A DNA stretch of 64,000 bases, from positions 21,458,927-21,522,926 of the forward strand of contig CM036767.1 in NCBI GenBank assembly GCA_020796225.1. Reading direction: 5' to 3'. This document shows, one piece after another, positions 1 to 14,200 of the stretch. Source of the stretch: Arion vulgaris. Taxonomy: Eukaryota > Mollusca > Gastropoda > Stylommatophora > Arionidae. Every line of letters starts with the position of its first letter. Position 1 is the first letter of the stretch. The position numbers and the translations under genes are program-made. The notes beneath the pieces are model-generated. The model was not told the origin of the DNA and ran no database searches. It saw only the letters and a program-made list of their open reading frames with translations.

Positions 1-1060
1 CGGAATGTATTTATGTTGTTTTTACACATCACGCAGAGTGATCAACTTGGTTGATAAGAATGAATGTAAAGGAAGAATAAGACATAAACTCCTGTTACTT
101 TAGTAAATATCAAGTATTCACAAAAGTAAATATCAAGCACAAAGTGATGTAGATTTACAAAGTGGAACATTGGATTCAATCAAAAGTTTAGATCTTCTTT
201 GTTGATCACTTTGAGAAATGTATGTGATCTAGTAGTGTCTGTCAGTACACACATACATTAAGCTTTCTGGACTGTAATGAGCTGCTATGTATGTTAGATG
301 TTCTTGATGTACTACTGTGTCTGGGAACAATTATGTCAGTTCGGATGTCATTGCTGAAGTACTGCATCCTTAGTGTACTGTTGTATCTGTTTTTGTGACC
401 AAGTGTGCCAATTGAGATGTCATTGTCGTAGTAGGATACACCTGTCTCAGACCTATACATAAATTTATACAGATGGTTCGGAGATTCAATATGTGCAGAC
501 CTCGTGGGCTTTTACTGCTCAAGTCGGAGGGGTGTTGAAGGAAGATACTGGTGGCTTTGCAATGACTGAGCAGTCTCATAGAAATCTTGGCAGTAACTAA
601 AGTGATGTTCCTTCTGGAATCACACACTTTTATCCATGCATGTTTTCTCAGTGACTCAATAAGTATGCTCAGGAAGATTGAAACTGGCTGGGCTCGCAGG
701 AACAATGGATGGAGTCGCTGAGGGCTAAGCTGACAAAAATCAGTGTTATTTTGGGGCCAGTGCATGCAGGTGGAAGGAAAATAAATGCGCGATCTTTAGT
801 ATACTGTTGCATAGCTGTTTTTGTGCCTAAGGGCAGAGGAAATGTCATTTCAGTAAGTAGTGATCTACCTCCAAATCAAGAATTCAGATCAAAGTGTAGC
901 TCAACAAGAATCACTTATGTACCCTGAAGACTATGATCACAGTAACCTGTTCAAGCATCATACTGAAATATTGTAAAGTCGATATCCTGGACAAATCATT
1001 TTGACATGAATTAATATATCATCACATTCTAATATACTTTTTTCTGTGTTTCACTAGGGC
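1..1060. other. Upstream PRPSAP intron sequence, nothing recognised
   Basis: No exon of the PRPSAP N-terminal part was found. A motif near 370-420 (TGTACTGTTG, then TTTTTGTG) recurs loosely near 800-840, suggesting an old local duplication. Confidence 0.3.
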
Positions 1061-1267
1061 AGCATTGAAACTGGTCCGCTGTAGGTACTCCTAATGGTCC
1101 AGTCTTAATCATTGTACATCATTCGAAGTATTAATCTGTAGGGACTCCTGAAACTTCGTCAAGTACTTCAGTCAACATCATTACTCAAATATGGTAAAAT
1201 GTCGCAGGTATCCTGGACCCGCATGTGATCCCAAATTCCAGGTATTCTCAAACAATCAGTGTTTACT

Positions 1268-1602
1268 AGCAGCATTCCCAAACTGGTCCGCGAGGTACTC
1301 CCAAGGGGTCCTCAAGCGCTTGAAGAAATATTAAGATCTTTAGCATTTCAAACAGTAATATAAATTATAAAACGGTGGTAAGCTAGTTCCGCTAAGAAAT
1401 CAAACTGCTTGGATCAGACCAGAGTCTGACTGGACTAAATGAAAGATCATTTGACATTTCCACAGTCTGAGAACATTGTTTACTATTGTAACACAAAGAT
1501 AATTCATTCATGTCCATTTTCATATATAGAAACTTGGGGGTCCACCACAGCAAAATGTATTTAAAAGGTCCGCAGTAATGCAAAGTTTGGGAACCGCTGC
1601 AC
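1268..1602. mobile_element. hAT-like MITE (probable)
   Basis: The left end CAGCATTCCCAAACTGGTCC and the reverse complement of the right end (CAGCGGTTCCCAAACTTTG) agree in the CAG-n-TTCCCAAAC form typical of hAT termini. Near 1063 a second copy of the left end repeats with GGTCCGC and GGTACTCC, so the element is nested or duplicated. A clean 8-bp target duplication is not visible. Confidence 0.45.
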
Positions 1603-1604
1603 TA

Positions 1605-1710
1605 GGGCATTCTTTCTTACTTGAACACGTTGCCTCCCAGTTCAATACCTGCTTTGTAACTCTTAGATAATTTCTTCCCAAAGTATGCCTCAATGCGATC
1701 ATAATGCATT
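1605..1710 (-). mobile_element. LINE-K 3' fragment
   Basis: Matches, on the minus strand, the tails at 45040-45250 and 50880-51090 (tandem words CTTGAACAC, TGCCTCCCA, TTCAATACCTGC). It encodes a degenerate piece of the C-terminal LINE polyprotein. Confidence 0.5.
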
Positions 1711-2084
1711 AACGTAAATTTAAAGGTAATTTTACAGTAAAACAAATAATTCTGCAGCCAATGACAATCAAGTGCAATGTGATATTTGATAGTTTTACAA
1801 AAAATTGTTTAACTTCCGTAATACCGCTTTTAGGGCGATGTGGGCATGAGAAATTTAATGGTTTGTGCAGTCACCACAAAACTGTTCATGTTAGGATTTT
1901 TATGCCCCTACAGAAAAAAACTCTTTGATTTTACCTGGGTCTCCCGAATGGGAATACACACTCTTATCCATTTGTCCAGACGCTCCTCCAATGATAGTTA
2001 ATGTTGTAAATGGTCTTCTCTACACTTTATTTATGTATATAATTCTTATTTATTCAGTTTTTTCAAAATGAATTGTATCCTCAG

Positions 2085-2257
2085 AAATGTGAATAATGAC
2101 ATCATGGAGCTAATGATCATTGCCTACGCATGCAAGACCAGCTCAGCTAGCAACATTGTTGGAGTCATTCCCTACCTGCCATACTCTAAACAGAGCAAAA
2201 TGAGAAAAAGAGGTTGCATAGTTGGGAAGTTAATTGCTACCATGTTGGGTAAAGCAG
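2085..2257 (+). CDS. PRPSAP: PRPSAP exon (first in window)
   Basis: Acceptor TCCTCAG ends at 2084 and donor GTTAGT starts at 2258. It encodes [19 protein letters not shown] and the [11 protein letters not shown] block, about 57 codons. An ATG at 2068 lies upstream of the acceptor and is intronic, so it is not the gene start: family members have about 80 residues before this point. Confidence 0.93.
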
Positions 2258-5200
2258 GTTAGTAGATCAGTTCATCTTTCTTCTTGAACGCTCCATATCG
2301 ACCACTTGTTAAACCACTCTTTGTGATCCGAGCCTAAGAGCAATTGTACGCTGAGCCAGTTAAAATCTATGACTCGTTTAGTGTGTTTGATTGCGCGCCT
2401 GTAAAGGATAAGATATGCCACGATTTTTCGTATAAACAATGTGTTTCTCTGTTTTGATTTTGGTTCACCCTATTCTTTAAAGGTCTGCCCAGCTGCTACC
2501 GTGTTCAGAGCGCGTTGGATGACTTGTGACAAGCCCCCTGTGAGTGCGGTTCAATTCCACAGGTTGGTAGAACAGTCACAGGTTCTCCAGATTTATGGTG
2601 TTCACTCAGGCACCTGCAGGCTGAAAGCTCAAGTTCTTCTGGATCTAAAAAAGGGTAACAGTCCCAGAACAATGGAAGAATTGAGTCTTCTCCAAACTCT
2701 CCATATCAACCACTTGTTAAACCACTCTGTATGTGATCCGAAACTAAGAGTGATTATACACGTGCCAGTTAGCGCCTACAAGTAGGCCAGAACATCCGAT
2801 TTCTGCATTGCATTTTACTTACTAGGGTAGCTTCTCTAGGCCCCTACCTCAGTCATCTCTTACAACATGCTTGTAGATTGCAGTGTTGCTATTCTTTGCT
2901 CCCCTTCTGAGTCAAACAACACACAGGTGGAGTCCATTCTCAATGTGTATATAAACAATGGGCATCTGTGGCTTAAGTGGTAGTGAGCTCAATCACAACC
3001 CAAGAGTACCTGGTTCAAACTCCACATAACTTTAAGTAATATTGTTCCATGAATTTTTACAAACAATAGACCTCACCATTCAAAAAGCAATGGCTAACTA
3101 CTGAACGTATAAGTGGTGTCTAGAAAATCAATGACTCGTTTACTGTGGTTGATTGCGACATCCTGTAAAGAATATGCCATGATTTTTCAAATAAACAATG
3201 TGTTCCTTTGTTTTGATTTTGGTTCCTTCTCTACTTTGAAGGTCAGTCCCAGAACAGTGAAAGCAGGAAATAATTAAAGATCCTCAAAAATGTGATCTCA
3301 AGGTTTGCAACAAATGGAGAAGTATCGACAGTAATGACCAAGACTTTTTGCAAAATTATTCTAAATAGATTCAAATAGCAGAGGATACAACTCTGAGAAT
3401 AAGCTGGTTTTAGACCTGGGAGAAGCTGCTTAGACCAAATAATCGCCTGAGTGGTTACCGGGTCCCAAATTTGGGAGTATAAGAATAGAACCACTGTTAC
3501 CTGCCATGCATGTCGTAGAGGCGACTAAGGAGGTTTGGCTGAAATCGGATGCACATGTCCTAAACGTGTAGAAGTCTATGTGTTTAGGGGCCTGCCAAAC
3601 CAATGTGCAACGTATACACGTTCTTGACAAAGATCAAACATGTCACAGAGAGTGATTAAAATTGGTCGTAAAGAACAAACGCAAAGAAGAAGAAGAGACC
3701 AAATAATTACCCTAAGACTTATCATTGAGCAGCAGCTACCACTTACCCTTGAGAGGTGACCTCTAAATGCTGTCCACCCATCCTTGCTATAGATTCAATC
3801 CTTTGAAGCATATTCGAATCTGATATGATAATGGTATGGATATCCAGGGGGATGTTGCTCAGCCACCCATGAGAATGTCCTGGAGGCAACAGTGATCTCC
3901 ATAGTCATGCTTGATATTGTCTTGAAGGCACCACAGTCCACATTAAGTGTACTTCTGTTTCATTGTACTGAATCAGCATACTGTAGACATTGTTTAATGT
4001 ATGTAATTTCTGTATGAAAAATTTAGTAATATAACATTAATACTGTCTGTACCATCTTTCACATTAGGTTTAACTCATGTCATCACTATGGATCTTCACC
4101 AGAAGGAGGTACAAGGATTTTTTAACGTCCCAGTAGACAACCTCAGAGCTTCTGCTTTCTTGATAGACTACATTCAAACTTCAGTGAGTATCTGCAAAGG
4201 GCCTGAGCTTTGTTTGCTATTCTTTGGGAGTTGTATGATCTGCTAAATCCTTTTGAAAACAATTGGGTTTTTTGTAAGAACCCCAGGGAAAGCAACGGAA
4301 GCAATGAATATGATCAATAAATAGACAGTGTATAAGTATTAGGAGCTTCAGAAAAAACAAATAACGAAACACAAGATTTGAACTAATGACCCTTATTTTT
4401 TTAATGGCACCCGTTGCCTAACAATATGAACTTTCTTACGAACACAACCAGCGAGCCATTAAAAATGGCTTTACTGAAAGTTTTTTTCCCAAGCCTTCAT
4501 TTTAACTAGCCACAGAATAATCAGGTAAGGTTCGATCGAACAGTGTTTACACAAACATTTACTATAAGCTTATTGTGCTTGTATATATTTGAGACGAGAC
4601 AATATCATGCACACACATATAACAAACATGCATACGTCATTCAAAGTAGACTCAAGTTTATGGTAAGATGAGAACTATGAGTATTTTTTGTAAGAATCCC
4701 AGTTCATTGTGTTTGTAAGAACGCTCGTATTGCTAGGCAATGGGTGCCGTAAGAAATAAGGGTGAGTGGTTTAGCTCGCTAGAATAAAGATATTTTAGAC
4801 AGTCTGTGATGAAAGTGACTTCCACAAAGGACATGCTACTACTTGATCATTCATCATGTAACATTTTAATGTATTGATATACCATTACACAGTGCTAGCT
4901 GTCATTAATGAGCATACCATTACACAGTGCCATCTGTCATTAATGAGCATACCATATACAGTGCTAGCTGTCATTAACACTTTTGCTGCCACCCATTTTT
5001 CAACCAAGTCTGACTCACTGCCATGCTATTTTTTGGGCATAATCAGTTTTCAGGGTGACAATTTCAAAAAATCGTAAAAAAAATAAACTTAGGATTTTTA
5101 AACTATGGAATAGTGTTCATATATGAATGAGCTACTAATCTGTCTATATGTGAAATATATTCTTTATAATCCACAAGCTATTGTAGTAACTGATATTGGC

Positions 5201-8200
5201 GTGCTCCCATACTTATCCACAGTATGATATACCACCGTTTTCAAGATGGGTGTCCGTCACCTACTCCTGTACCCGTGGGAATATCTGCTATCGACCTATA
5301 AACATTGTCACGTGAATCACAGTTCAAATTTGTATCACATTCAGAGTTCGTTTTAACACTATCACTGGCTTAAAAAGTGTCATTTTGGACATCACTATTC
5401 ATCAGCTATGTCGCCCATTTTGAAAATCTTTGTTTACTTATGAAAAATGCGAAAAAGTCATTCAAAATCAGGCTTATTATATGTTTACGCGCATGCGTTA
5501 GATCAACCATTTGGAGAGCTCGTCAGAACAATAAAGTAGTGCGTCACGGGACCCCTGTTTTCGGCTAGAGATACTCCCCATTTAAAAAAGACATAGTTGA
5601 TGACACGTCGCCAACGATGCTGTGCGTGGGTTTTTCAGCACGTTGAGGAGGAAAAATAATCAGAGAAACCTGGTGGGACCTACGCAACAACCACAGGTAT
5701 TTTGATAATGGAGGTTCGGGCGGTTATGGAGCGGTGAAATGGTTGGCATCTCACAACTACTCTCGTGTTTTCATACTCCGTCTCCATGAGCATGATTCGT
5801 AAAATTGAAACAGGAATGCTAGCTGTCATTAATGAGCATACCATTATACAGTGTAAGCGGTCATTAATGAGCATACCATTACACAGTGCAAGCGGTCATT
5901 AATGAGCATACCATTACACAGTGTAAGCGGTCATTAATGAGCATACCATTACACAGTGCAAGCGCTCATTAATGAGCATACCATAACACAGTTCATCAAG
6001 GTGCGTATCCTTTATAGGACATTGCTCTCTTTGCAGCACATCTGAAATTCACTCTGTCTCTTGCCAGTTCACCCACTTCACGATGGTCATGTTCATGGTT
6101 TCTTTAATATCTTGTAGCCATCTTCTTCTTGGTCTGCCTCTGCGTCCTGGGACCCTGCCCTCTAATATTGTTACCATCCATTAATTAATATTCCTTATTA
6201 CTTTTTAATTAAACAGTGTGACATTCCATTCCCTAGTGTACCATTACACCAGTGTAGTATATACAACACTATTACCTTTTGTTACTTTGTAAAGAATCAA
6301 ATAAATGTATGTTGTTGATAGATTTTAGTTTTGCTAATTTTATTTTAATTGTGTCATATTTAATTATATTATATAAATTTTTATTGTATGAAATTTATTT
6401 ACTTTGTGTCTGAGGAGGCCATTGCGATGTGGTTTTACAGAAAAATGCTAACAATCTTATGGACCGCTATTAATGTTGATGTGCTGATAGAGGCATGGCA
6501 CAGAGAAATCTATATCGATATAAGAAATAGGCAGTCATAATTTTTTGACCTGTTATGAGAAGCGTAGTTCAGAATATATAGTGACCACCAGTAACTTCAA
6601 TCGGAGATGAAACAGAGGGTGGCAGAGAGATACAATGCTAGACATTTTACTTGGAAGAGTATCAACATCCAAACTTATAGGCAGTACTTAGGAGTGGGGG
6701 TTCTCTGTGGTTTGCCCTGCATTCTGAAGATTGCGGGTTTGGATCGCACTGTTCTGTTCACGGCACAATTTTTGCAGAAGGATTGTTTACGAAGTTTGTG
6801 CAATTCTCTTGGCAGGTGGCATGCCATTTCTGCGGAGACATACCGAGTCGTATGGGGTAAAAACCCAGTGCGATGTAGTTAGTCTTTCAAGTTTAGACTC
6901 TTTTTAGACATTAATGGAGATCCATGATCGCCTACAGCAACCCGACATGGTGCGATAATGATGTTTGAAATTTTAGTTTAGCTCTGTTATACCATTCTGT
7001 CAGATGAATAAGATGCAATGATAATCTTGTTTTTATTGATCACCTCAGCTGCCAGATTATAGAAATGCAGTCATTGTTGCTAGAAATCCAAACTCAGTTA
7101 AACGAGCTACATCCTATGCTGAACGTCTTCGTCTGGGCATTGCTGTTATTCATGGTGAGGAAAGAATGCCTGAAAATGAGGAAGATGATGGCCGGACATC
7201 TCCACCAGCCCCAGAAGAAGTTCAGGTCAGGGATTCCTTTGGTCTGGAATTGTTGCCAAGTAAGTACAACTGTTCTAAAAAGTTGTTCATAACCTACACA
7301 AAATACCCATTTGCAATTTTCTGGGATACTCAAAATAATAATAAAAAATGGTCAAAATAATAAATGTTATTAAAAGCTTGTATGATAGTTTACAGTGTAC
7401 AGTTCGCAATGACAATGGCCAAAGCAACTGGTTTATGGTGAACCCTGAGCAAAGCAAGGTTGTATTTTATCTCCGCTATTGTTTGAAGTGACTTGACTAG
7501 GTGATGAGGAAGTGTCACGGGTGAAGCGGAGTACTGAATGGGTCGAAAAAAAGAACTAAGATTTGCCTTGTTAAGAAAAAACAACTAAGATGTGCAAAGA
7601 AAAACATAAATCACCATTTCATCATAGGTTGGACTGCAGATATACTATGAAAAAAACAAGTATAAGAACGACTGTTATGGCAAGTAATGCAGACATCATC
7701 CAGGAATCCAACATGATAAAAATAGCACCTATTTAAACAACAATTTTGACTGCACAGGAGACAACAAGATTATGTTACAAATTGTCAAAGCAACATCAGC
7801 TTATAAAAGTCTAAATAAAAAGTGGAATTCAAGGTTTTATTGTTTTAAAACTAAATTATCAATTCCAATGTTGTGTCAATCCTATTAATTAATTAAAATA
7901 GTCGGATAAAGTAAATATTACACATGTAATTTTACAGATTTAATAAGCTTTTGGAAAAACAAATGCCAAGCATTAAATTAAAAATAGTTTACTAAATGTC
8001 AACTGTTTAATATAGACTTGCTTTCCTTATCAATAGTGTCCCTCGACATTCAGGCAAATCTTACACCAACTTCAGAGATACTTGTAATTTAGATCTCCAA
8101 GTCGCCGGTGTGGTGTCGGGGTCCAACAAGGGAAGTGAAGAATAGTACCACTGCAACCTACAAGGCATGTCATAGAGGTGACTGATGCAGGACCTAGGAA

Positions 8201-11200
8201 GCTACCTAGTAAATAAAAGCATCGCAGAAATTGGATGTGCTGGCCTACTTGTAGGCTCATAACTGGCACAACATACAATCGCTCTTAGGCTCAGATCACA
8301 CAGAGTGCTTAACAAGTGGTCGATATGGAGTGTTCAAAGAAGAAGATCCGCAAGTAAAGGAAGTGGGAATACATGAACTTACTACTAGCACACATTTGAG
8401 GTTGGAAAATGACTGCGCATAAATATTTCCAAAGGAAAACATGTCATGATTTTAATGTGTTTTTAATGGCAGCTAGTATAGTTTAGCAGCAGCATCCCTT
8501 TCTTATTACCTTGCTTGAAATTAGATTTTAGCTTAGGTATGATTTTCACTTTTGTGTTTCCAGGAGTGGCACCAAAAGAGAAACCTCCATTCAATGTTGT
8601 TGGGGATGTTGGAGGAAGGATTGCTATTATTGTGGTAAGCAAGTCTAACTGGCAACTGCTACTGCAGACTACTACTATCTGATGTGTGTAATCAAATTCT
8701 TTGCCACCATTCAACACATCAATATTAGTGGGGTTTATAAGTTGATGAGGGGTCTCAGTGGCGTAGAAGTTGGGTGCTCGTCTCTCGTGCCAAAGGTGCC
8801 AGGTTCGCTCCCTCGTGGAGCCATCTGGATATTTTTCATAGATCCCTGATCTCAGTGTAGGTGAGATCGAGTTCCTAGTCCTATTGGGGATGAACGATAA
8901 AACGTAGGTCCCATGTTCAGTTTGAGCACATAAAAGAACCCTTAGTAGTTCAAAATCGAGAAGAACAGACTGGAAACCCGCTGCCCTGGCAAATTAATTA
9001 GCAAAGATTACAAATAAATTTCCTTCAAAATTTCTTCACCATCTTCAAAATTCCATCAGGGACCCTCGCCGGTGCTACAGGAATTATGCACTGCAGCTGA
9101 GATCTTCCTGTGTAAGAAAGAGATCGTAACACACACGGTTACTCACTGAAGTGCAATGATGATGGTCCAATCAATCAATAAGTTGATAACCTGCTTCTAG
9201 TGACCACATGCTCTGGAAATTCCTGGGTAAGAGGCCAGCTTGGGTGAGAAATTCTCTATGTGCACACTCTGTTCTTTTACTTGAGAATCTAAATTGCAAG
9301 TATCTCTGAAGTTGGAGTAATGCTCGCTTGAATGGCAAGGAACACTTGGGATAAGGAAAGCAATCCTTTGTGTAAAATCAGTCAGGGGTGGCAATACTAT
9401 TCCAGAATTCATAGCGGACGAACGGAAATAAATGTTTATATTGGCATCTACTCTTGGAATTATAAATATTTTTCTGTCAGATCATTTTCACCTGTTGCCT
9501 TGCAAACCTAGTAACGCTGACTGAAACTGGACACATCGCCGAAGGATAAGCACCAGAGCTTCAAATGGTGCTGAAGATGGGACGAAACCCACCCATGCTT
9601 AGGCTGCATGAATCAGGTTTCTACAGAATTTATGGGGAAATCTGGTACATCAGTCGGGTATATATTCATTGTGTATTTTGGAATGGACACATGTCTTTCC
9701 CTAGAGCGACAGTGGTATAATAAATATGCACTTGCTTGCTGGAAGGGTGGTCTCGCTTCAAAATGCCTTCTTGAAGTGAGATTTTCTTAAAACCTCATAT
9801 CACAAGTTATATATTAAAATTCAGTGCTACATAAACCCAGTATTAACATATGAATGCAAGTCATGAACAGTAATTAAACAGTCTCTGGATAGGAAAAGTC
9901 TCTGGATGCCACAGAGATGTGGTTTTACAGGACAATTCCAAGAACGCATCTCTCTTGTTAGCCTGTTACGCCCTTGGCATTTAGGGCATCAACAAACGCA
10001 CACCATTCTCTATTCATGGCCTTCCTCTGTATTGTGTTCCAGCTATGATTCATTTCTTTCAGTTCTTGCTCTATCGTTCTCCTCCAGGTTGTCTTTGGTC
10101 TTCCACATTTTCGTTTACCATCTGGAGTCCATTTCAGTGCAGTTTTTGTGACAGTTACTCTCCATGTGCATCACATATCCGATCCATCTCTATCGTCGTC
10201 TTCGGATGATGGTGCTCATATTCTCTTGCTGACGTCGTGTCTAAGAACCCCATAGACTGCTAAAATGACTAATGTTGATATGATTTTCTTCTTGCATTCA
10301 TCCACTATGAATTCAGGTGTAACATTTCCGCTTCTGATTTTGAGTGAATTCCAGCTTTCGTTTTATCAGTGTCCCGCCATACATCGTGCCATCTCCGACT
10401 TCAAGGGTGTTATGTTGAAAAAGATAAAGACACAGAAATCTTATTTTCAATATAGAAAAAGAGACAGTCATCATTTTCTAGACATGTATCGAGAAAGGAA
10501 GGCTTATGAAGTAGGGTGCCATTCTTGATGGTAAACTATTGAAGTAGGACAGTCGTAGGTATATTGAAGTAGGGTGCCATTTTTGATGGTAAACTCATCC
10601 AAAGAGAGATGTGATAATTTATTAAAAGAGCATTTGTTGGTTTATGGTCCTACAATTCCCATTCTCTCAAGATGACTGATGATCCATAACATATGGTAAT
10701 AATATACAAACTCAATGTTTGATGGCATGCGACATGTTTATTGACTTATAAGCATAAACGCTCTTGCTTAAGAACACGTCCATCATGTGTCAATTGTTTA
10801 TGTTGTCTCTTATTTTCTCACTGTCCTTAGCAACCGTTACTAAATCGTCACTATTTTACTACACAAAGCGCATGTCTCGTACTTCTGCATAGAGAGTACA
10901 ACACATAGTCTCAACTATTAAATAATCTAATTATACTACACTAACTAATCTGGCTAACTGTCCATTCCTCCGCTGCCATCTGGGGAACTATGACACCCCT
11001 GGAGACCTCGCCATCGCCTGACGGCGAAATTCCAAGAAAAAAAAATCGCACAGGTAGTATTCAGTAGGGTGATTAGAGTGGTGAGAGCTGAAAGGGAACA
11101 AGTCACCTCACGTGTTAACGTGGCTCCACGACAACTAACTATAACAGCCAACCATGGTCGAAAAGAAAAGAAAATCCTGACGGGATCTCAGGAAGACCCA

Positions 11201-14200
11201 AGTTGAATGAGCAAATGGGAACTAGTCACCACACGTCGTTGAACGTGACTCATCAACTGGTCATAAGTGACCATGGTTAACAAAAACAGTAACCCTCTGT
11301 GCTCTTGTGCTGAAACCAAGTAATAGAAATTAATCAGCATAATTATAATTAATCTGGAAAATATGCGCCTATGATTCCGACGTCGACCCAACAGCATAAC
11401 ACTTGGCCAATGTGAGGTGGCTGTACTGGGACATCCATTCCTCACATGAGGTAGTATTGATTTGATGGCAGCTTGCATCAGTATGTCACTATCACTATGT
11501 CTTTCTTGCATGTCAGAGTCTTGTCACATTATCTGAAATCTCAAACAAAAAAACAAGTTACAAATCGAAAAAGAAAAAAACATATATATAACGTTAACTT
11601 TTCACGTTATATATCCTCATCGAGGTAATATCAACCAACCCCAATGCCCAGGGAAATAATGAAATTCAACATATGACCAACAATCTTGGAACAACTTATA
11701 CATGATGCCCAATTGCTAACATCATATATTAATATTAACCAACCCCCAATCCCGGGCATAAATAATCCCAGAATCCAAAATACTCGGATCGACATCATAT
11801 AACCATATCCAGTAATAAACGGTGAAAAGTTAATGTTTGCCATCAACATCAACCGACCTCTGTGAGATAATTATAATCAGCCTCCCTGTAGCAGAGGAAG
11901 GGATCCTAACGATAACTTCAATGCTCCCTTTCTCTCATCTTAGAACCGCAATGAAAGAAGTTCACCACGTCGTCATAATAAACATCCATATCACAAATAA
12001 CAATGCAAATATTTTTCACAGAATCTCCAACCATGTGGAGTGATATAATATAACCCACCTGGGCTATTGATCATCCGCCCTCAACCCCAAAGAATATATC
12101 CAAACAGTATGCAAATTCAATTTGCTTAATAACTCTTCACCACGGGAATCGCTATCATAATTACTAATACCCAAGTCGCATCTGTGTTAAACAACAATTC
12201 TTATACTCTCATTTATTTTCTGCCAACCAATGTCCAAGACATTTTCATTATCCCAAGAAATTTTCACATCTCTTGATGTGGCGGCCAGATATCATCAGCC
12301 GAGATTGGCTCGCATCATTAATGGGGACTATAACATAATAGCCTGATTGAATATCGGGTGTCTGTACTACTCGGTACACCTGTTGGGAATAAAGGTTTCC
12401 TAATTTATTGACACCCCTACTATGGTCTATTCGCCTGCGTACCATACTATCCAATGGTATAATATCAAATTTTCCTTGTTTAATATCCGCTTGTTTATGG
12501 AGACTGGCCAACCTGTCGCTGACCTCCCTATGGGCCTCCGTTGGCAAGTTCCCTACGGACTGAATCGGAGACGTGCTCAAAAAGCGCATTGACCCTATCC
12601 TGACCTTCCAGCCCATAGTACGTCCAGTAATGTCGAATGTCTCGCTCAAACTCATCCCCAGAGGGACCATCACGAACCCCAAATGTCCGTGGGGCCGACA
12701 TGGAGGACGAGGGACGTTCCATGCAGTAGGATAAGACGGCACTGGAACAGATGAACAGCCATATCCATCCAAAACCGGAGATTCCACCAAGGCTGCGGGA
12801 GGTGCCAGTACAGGAGGCAGTACCTCCAACGTCGCATCCTCACCGGCCCTATTTCCTCTAGTTCCACGGTGAGCCATATTAAAGAACAGTCCACCCTGGT
12901 ACAAGTATCGTTCGTATCCAAAGCAGAAAAGCTGCGATTATATCGACTCAAAGTGTACAAACTGTTATTAAAATATAGTCAACAGCTAACATAGCCCACA
13001 AATACGAAAAATTATATCCATAGAACATCAGTAAGAAGGCTATAAATTCATTCGTACATTATATATGGTACATTATACGCAAATACAGTGTCACACACCA
13101 GTGAATGTATAGCTGAAAAAAAATCTTTGTGGCAATTACAAAAGGCAAGCAAATGAAAAAGGTATACTTACTCTATAAATAATACATCAAGTACCAAAGT
13201 GTGGAATGCTCACATTACACCTCAATTGTCAATCATTGTATAGCGTGATCAAATATGCATAACTTCCCATATACTGGACACAGGAAAAAGTAAAGTCCGT
13301 TAATTGAAGCAAAAATGTTATGGTTTCCTTGACCGGGGTAAACACGCGGTCACTTTCCCTGTAGGAAGGACAATAAAATTGAAGCCGAGAGCTTTGATTG
13401 AAGAGTATAGATGAAATCCTTGACCGGGGGTAAACACGCGGTCACCTTCCCTGTAGGAAGGACAATAAAATTGAAGCCGAGAGCTTTGATTGAAGAGTAT
13501 AGATGAAATCCTTGACCGGGGTAAACAGCCGGTCACCTTCCCTGTAGGAAGGACAATAAAATTTAAAATGAGGGCTTTGATGGAAGAGTAGAGATGAAAT
13601 CCTTGACCGGGGGGTAAACACGCCAGTCACCTTCCCTGTAGGAAGGACAATAAAATTTAAAATGAGGGCTTTGATGGAAGAGTATAGATGAAATCCTTGA
13701 CCGGGGTAAACACGCGGTCACCTTCCCTGTAGGAAGGACAATAAAATTGAAAATGAGGGCTTTGATTGAAGAGTATAGATGAAATCCTTGACCGGGGTAA
13801 ACACGCGGTCACCTTCCTGACAATAGGGCATAGGGAGCAGAATACTAGGCATACTAACGAATCTTGTAAACAGATATAAAAATTGACTTACATATGCTGT
13901 AGATTCTGGTCCACGAATGTGACTAAACAAGGTGGGCAGTTGTTGTTTTGTTTATTCTTGACACCATTGAAGTAGGGTGCAATCGTAGGCATTGAGATAG
14001 GTTGCAATCGTAGTATACATGTAGGTTGCTATCTTTGATGATGGTCTTATTCAAAGATGTGATAATTTATTATAAGAGCATTTGTTGGTTTATGGTCCTA
14101 CAATTCCCATTCTCTCATGATGACTGATGATCCATAACATATGGTAATAATATACAAACTCAATGCTTGATGGCATGCGACATGTTTATTGATCTATAAG

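Noticed and set aside
2068..2262. Start of PRPSAP at the ATG at 2068
   Set aside because: The ATG lies before a clear splice acceptor and the family has about 80 more N-terminal residues.
7065..7360. Alternative frames across the PRPSAP exon at 7049
   Set aside because: They overlap a well-conserved exon in the wrong frame or read through the donor.
13318..13930. Overlapping minus-strand frames with repeated peptide words
   Set aside because: They come from the 91-bp tandem repeat; unit lengths of 90-94 shift frame, so no protein is conserved.
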